Shown: positions 60,823-64,000 of the stretch, piece by piece
Layout of the letters: each line of letters opens with the position of its first letter
Numbering within the stretch: position 1 is the first letter of the stretch
NCBI GenBank assembly: GCA_046046245.1
Contig: JBJOKE010000092.1
Span: 1-64,000, forward strand
Source: UBA4615 sp046046245
GTDB taxonomy: Bacteria; Pseudomonadota; Gammaproteobacteria; Burkholderiales; Burkholderiaceae_E
DNA length: 64,000 bases
Direction of reading: 5' to 3'
Translations under genes and position numbers: made by a program
The notes under the pieces: generated by a model
Told to the model about the DNA's origin: nothing
The model's input: the letters and a program-made list of their open reading frames with translations, nothing else
The model's database searches: none

Positions 60823-62427
60823 TCAGCCCTTCGACAGGTTGCGGAAGTCCGGCTGCAGGTGGAACCAGTACATGTAGCCGGACACGTCCTTGCGCATCGC
60901 GACGTCCATCAGCGGCTGGAAGAGCGGCACGCGCGGCACGTCGTCGTTGACCAGCCTGATCATCGCGCGGACCTCCGAATCGTAGACCAGCTTGTTCTCG
61001 GGGAAGCGCGCGTTCTCGATCATCTTGTCCAGTTTCGGGTTCTGGTAGGACATCGTGTTGAACACCGCGTTCTGGCCGTGGTAGCACCAGAAGAAGAAGT
61101 ACTCCGGGTAGTTCAGCCAGCCGCCGAAGCGGTTGATGATCAGCGGCATGTCCTTCTTCAGCAGCGCCGCGCGCCAGTTCGCACCGGGGATCTTCTGGAT
61201 CTGCGCCTTGATGCCCAGCTGCGCGAGCGATTCCTGCAGCAGCACCGCCATCGGCTCGTTGGTCGTCGCCGAGCCGAGATCGAAGGCCAGCGTGGTCTCG
61301 AAGCCGTTCTCGTAGCCGGCCTCCTTCAGCAGCGCGCGGGCGCGGTCGATGTCGGTCTTCCAGCCGTGCGGCTGCGGCCACGCCGTCGTCTTCGGATCGT
61401 TCGAGCCCCCATAGAGCTTGATCGCGCGGCCGTAGACCGCCACCTCGTTCATCTTGTCGTAGGGCACCGCGAGCGCGACCGCCTGCCGGACCCGGACGTC
61501 GGAGAACGGCTTGTTCTTCGCGTTCATGCCGACGTACCACATCGCGTTCTCGATCGGCGTCGAGACGACCTTGAGCCCGGGCTCCTTGGCCAGCTCCGAG
61601 AAGTCCTTGGGCGGCATGTCGTAGGTCATGTCGATGTCGCCCTTGATCAGCAGCGCGCGCCGCGTGCCGGCGTTCGGCACGTCGCGCTGGATCACGCGAC
61701 GGATCTTCGGCAGCGGCCCGCTCTTCCAGTCGTCGTTGCGGACGTAGACGATCTCCTGGCCCGGACGCCACGATTCGACCTTGTACGCGCCGCCGCCGGC
61801 GACGTTGTTCTTGGTCCACTGCAGGCCCCAGGGATCCTCCTTCGTCGCGTTCCGCTTCACCAGCTCCGAGTTGAAGACGCTGGGTACCGGCACCGCCAGG
61901 TCCATCATCGTCATCTTGTCCGGCCGCAGGAAGTTCACGCGGAAGGTGTGATCGTCGAGGGCGACGAACTGCTCGGGCTTCTCGAGCGAGCCCGCCGCCA
62001 TCTGGAAGGTCGGGAATCCGCCGACGCTGACCGCCCGATCGAAGGACCACTTCACGTCCCTGGCGGTGACCGGCGTGCCGTCGTGGAACTTCGCGTTGCG
62101 ACGCAGCCGGAAGATCGCGTGCGAGCCGTCCGACGCGACGGTCCACGACTCCGCGAGCTCGGGCTCGAGCTTCGAGAAGTCATAGGTGACCTGTCCGTTG
62201 GGCAGGGTCTTCCTGCCGAAGGTCATCAGCCGGTCGTAGCAGATCCACGAGACGCCGTAGCTCGGGCGGTTCGCACCGACGGTGTGGATGTCGAGCGAAT
62301 TCGGCCCGAACTCGTTCGCGACGACCAGCAGCTCCTTGCGGCGGTCGGACTGCGCGAGGGCGGCGGGTACCGATGACGACAGGCCGGCGATGGCGGCCGA
62401 ACCCTGGACGAAGCGACGACGATCCAT
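60823..62427 (-). CDS. ABC substrate-binding protein, family 5 (dipeptide/nickel type)
   Basis: A 534-residue periplasmic receptor (SBP_bac_5). The N-terminus MDRRRFVQGSAAIAGLSSSV is a twin-arginine-type signal. It then has ELAESWTVASDGSHAIFRLRRNAKFHDGTPVTARDVKWSFDRAV and FSDVRVRQAVALAVPYDKM, typical of the DppA/OppA group. It is separated from its permeases by the atzG-atzE-atzH genes, an unusual arrangement that suggests the ligand is the substrate of those hydrolases or a precursor. Confidence 0.93.
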   Translation of the reverse strand: MDRRRFVQGSAAIAGLSSSVPAALAQSDRRKELLVVANEFGPNSLDIHTVGANRPSYGVSWICYDRLMTFGRKTLPNGQVTYDFSKLEPELAESWTVASDGSHAIFRLRRNAKFHDGTPVTARDVKWSFDRAVSVGGFPTFQMAAGSLEKPEQFVALDDHTFRVNFLRPDKMTMMDLAVPVPSVFNSELVKRNATKEDPWGLQWTKNNVAGGGAYKVESWRPGQEIVYVRNDDWKSGPLPKIRRVIQRDVPNAGTRRALLIKGDIDMTYDMPPKDFSELAKEPGLKVVSTPIENAMWYVGMNAKNKPFSDVRVRQAVALAVPYDKMNEVAVYGRAIKLYGGSNDPKTTAWPQPHGWKTDIDRARALLKEAGYENGFETTLAFDLGSATTNEPMAVLLQESLAQLGIKAQIQKIPGANWRAALLKKDMPLIINRFGGWLNYPEYFFFWCYHGQNAVFNTMSYQNPKLDKMIENARFPENKLVYDSEVRAMIRLVNDDVPRVPLFQPLMDVAMRKDVSGYMYWFHLQPDFRNLSKG

Positions 62428-62512
62428 GAAGCGGCTCCTGCTGGACGAAACGTGGCGGGGTGAGGCGTCGGACGATGAGGCGTGACGGCGCGGGACCGGA
62501 CGGATGGCGGGC

Positions 62513-64000
62513 TCAGCGCGAGGCCGCGAGCCAGGCGCGCCAGCCGCCGAAGGCCGTGACCTCCGTCGCGCCGGCGAGCGCCCGCGGCTCGCAGACGAAG
62601 CCCTTCACCCAGCGGCCGGTCACCGTCTCGATCGTCCCGATCGCGAGCGGCGGCGGCACGCCTTCCATGAACGAGGCCCAGCCCGCGCGGGGCAGCGCCC
62701 AGATCTCGATCTCGAGCGAGGCGCCGCCCTCGTCGCGGACCATGCCGGGTCGCGCGGGCGCGGTGCCGGGCAGCGCGTAGAGGCGGTAGCACGGCGCGGT
62801 CCGCGTCTTCGCGAGCAGCCGCGCGCCGCGCGAGGTCAGCTGGCCGTTCAGCGGCAGGCCCGACAGGTGCGCACCGACCACGGCGATCGGGACCATGTGG
62901 CCGTCGGCCTCCAGCGAGGCGACCGTCGACGCCGCGTCGGCACCGGTCGGTTCGAGCGCCGGCGCGAGCGTGCGCGCGAGACCGAGCAAGCGGTCGTCCG
63001 AGAAGCCCGCCCCGATCAGCGACACGCCGAACGGCAGGCCGTCGGCGCGCCGTCCGGCCGGCACATTGAGCGCCGCCAGGTCGAGCAGGTTCGCGAAGTT
63101 GGTGTAGATCCCCAGCCGGCTGTTGAGCTCGACCGGATCGGCGAGCATCTGCTCGATCGTGTAGGTCGTGGGCACGCCGGGCAGCAGCAGCGCCGCGTGC
63201 GCGCGCCACGCGTGCTCGACGCCGCGGCGCAACGCCGCCATCCGGTACTGCGCCTCGAAGACATCGCGCGCCGAACCCGCGCGGCCGGTCACGATCGCGC
63301 CGACCACCGGGTGCACCGCGTCGGGGTGCGCGCGGGCGAAGTCGCCGACCGCGGCATCGCGCTCGGCGACCCACGGCCCGCCGTAGAGCATCGCGGCGAC
63401 CTCGGACAGCGGCGCGGTGTCGACCTCGACGAGCTCGACCCCGGCCGCGCGCAGCCGGTCGAGCGTCGCGTGCCAGGCGGTGCGCTGCGCGGCGTCACCG
63501 AAGAACTCGGGCGCGGCGGGGATCGAGAGCGAGGCGGGCGGCGTCGACGCGCCGGCGTCGCCGAGGGCGTCGCGCGCGGCCTCTCGCGACCACGGGTCGG
63601 TCTCGTCGAAGCCGCGGGCGACCGCGAGCACGCGCGTCGCGCCGCCGAGGTCGTGCGCGAAGATCGACACGCAATCGAGCGAGCGGCAGGCGGGCACGAC
63701 GCCCGAGGTCGACAGCAGGCCGCGGGTGGGCTTCACGCCGACCAGCGCGTTCAGGGTGGCGGGCACCCGACCGGAGCCTGCGGTGTCGGTGCCGAGCGAG
63801 AACAGCGCGTCGCCGCGCGCCACGGCGACCGCCGAGCCGCTGCTGGAGCCGCCGGACACATAGCGACCGTCGAGCGCGTTGCGCACCGGGCCGTGGGGCG
63901 AGCGGGTGCCGTTCAGGCCGGTGGCGAACTGGTCGAGGTTCGTCTTGCCGAGCACGATCGCCCCCGCGGCGCGCAGGCGCGCGACGACGGTGGCGTCGCG
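62513..64000 (-). CDS. atzF: Allophanate hydrolase (AtzF-like), 5' end outside window
   Basis: The visible 495 residues lack the N-terminal part (about 110 residues of a usual 600). The amidase domain has GKTNLDQFATGLNG, the cis-Ser loop GGSSSGSAVAV and the nucleophile serine in GTDTAGSGRVPATLNALVGVKPTRG. The C-terminal domain specific for allophanate hydrolases is present (RTAPCYRLYALPGTAPARPGMVR, IEIWALPRAGWASFMEGVPPPLAIGTIE, GRWVKGFVCEP). AtzF hydrolyses allophanate to ammonia and CO2, the last step of both biuret and cyanuric acid degradation. It runs off the right edge of the window. Confidence 0.92.
   Translation of the reverse strand, partial: RDATVVARLRAAGAIVLGKTNLDQFATGLNGTRSPHGPVRNALDGRYVSGGSSSGSAVAVARGDALFSLGTDTAGSGRVPATLNALVGVKPTRGLLSTSGVVPACRSLDCVSIFAHDLGGATRVLAVARGFDETDPWSREAARDALGDAGASTPPASLSIPAAPEFFGDAAQRTAWHATLDRLRAAGVELVEVDTAPLSEVAAMLYGGPWVAERDAAVGDFARAHPDAVHPVVGAIVTGRAGSARDVFEAQYRMAALRRGVEHAWRAHAALLLPGVPTTYTIEQMLADPVELNSRLGIYTNFANLLDLAALNVPAGRRADGLPFGVSLIGAGFSDDRLLGLARTLAPALEPTGADAASTVASLEADGHMVPIAVVGAHLSGLPLNGQLTSRGARLLAKTRTAPCYRLYALPGTAPARPGMVRDEGGASLEIEIWALPRAGWASFMEGVPPPLAIGTIETVTGRWVKGFVCEPRALAGATEVTAFGGWRAWLAASR

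Noticed and set aside
46841..64000. Recent s-triazine plasmid or transposon island
   Set aside because: No insertion sequence, integrase or base-composition change is visible, and AtzA-AtzD are absent from the window; a chromosomal nitrogen-scavenging system fits better.
1..64000. tRNA, rRNA or riboswitch genes
   Set aside because: The gaps between genes are mostly short, and none shows a cloverleaf, rRNA-like sequence or known riboswitch core.

Overview
The window is GC-rich, densely coded chromosomal DNA from a betaproteobacterium, most likely a member of Burkholderiales. The pointers are the order tkt-gap-pgk-pyk-fba-purC, a complete cbb3 oxidase cluster with an Anr/Fnr-type regulator and hemN, two Bug/ABC-rich catabolic regions, and DUF1631-type and YidB-type proteins. 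This placement comes from gene content and order only; there is no rRNA or other marker in the window. No tRNA, rRNA, CRISPR array, insertion sequence or phage gene was seen.

Region 1 (1-28 kb) is a core-metabolism backbone on the minus strand, read right to left: transketolase, GAP dehydrogenase, phosphoglycerate kinase, pyruvate kinase, fructose-bisphosphate aldolase, PurC. Other gene blocks split it. Between purC and fba lie a serine hydrolase, a cytosolic BtuF-like protein, hydroxypyruvate isomerase, an acyl-CoA carboxyltransferase and a P450. Between pyk and pgk lies the micro-aerobic respiration block (ccoI-ccoS-ccoN-ccoO-ccoQ-ccoP-ccoG-ccoH, two membrane proteins, fnr, hemN). Between pgk and gap lie an HD-GYP response regulator and an Hpt protein. 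Three sites matching the Fnr/Anr consensus precede ccoI, ccoN and the fnr/hemN pair, and the first two sit at classical activation distances from plausible -10 elements.

Region 2 (27-36 kb) holds rsmE, a YidB-like gene, an exported barnase-type RNase with its barstar, a large DUF1631-like protein, the malic enzyme/phosphotransacetylase fusion MaeB, and a hybrid-kinase-like protein whose kinase half has lost its key residues while its receiver is intact.

Region 3 (36-47 kb) is a catabolic module. A fused FAD/Fe-S 2-hydroxyacid dehydrogenase overlaps its GntR regulator. Divergent from these is a plus-strand run of serine-glyoxylate aminotransferase, a Bug/TctC receptor, an enoyl-CoA hydratase-like enzyme and a class III CoA-transferase. 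It is followed by a 713-residue protein of unknown role with an embedded MaoP/DUF413-like segment.

Region 4 (46.8-64 kb, minus strand) is the most interesting part: about 17 kb of tightly packed genes that look like a complete uptake and hydrolysis system for small ureido compounds. It encodes an allophanate hydrolase (AtzF-like, cut by the window edge), AtzE/AtzG/AtzH homologues (1-carboxybiuret hydrolase, its small partner, and the decarboxylating amidohydrolase family), a BiuH-type biuret amidohydrolase, an AmiF-type formamidase, a second cysteine hydrolase, a full dipeptide/nickel-type ABC importer, a full BMP-type ABC importer and a GntR regulator. The cyanuric acid ring-opening enzyme AtzD is not in the window. 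The likely end products are ammonia and CO2, so the region probably serves nitrogen scavenging.
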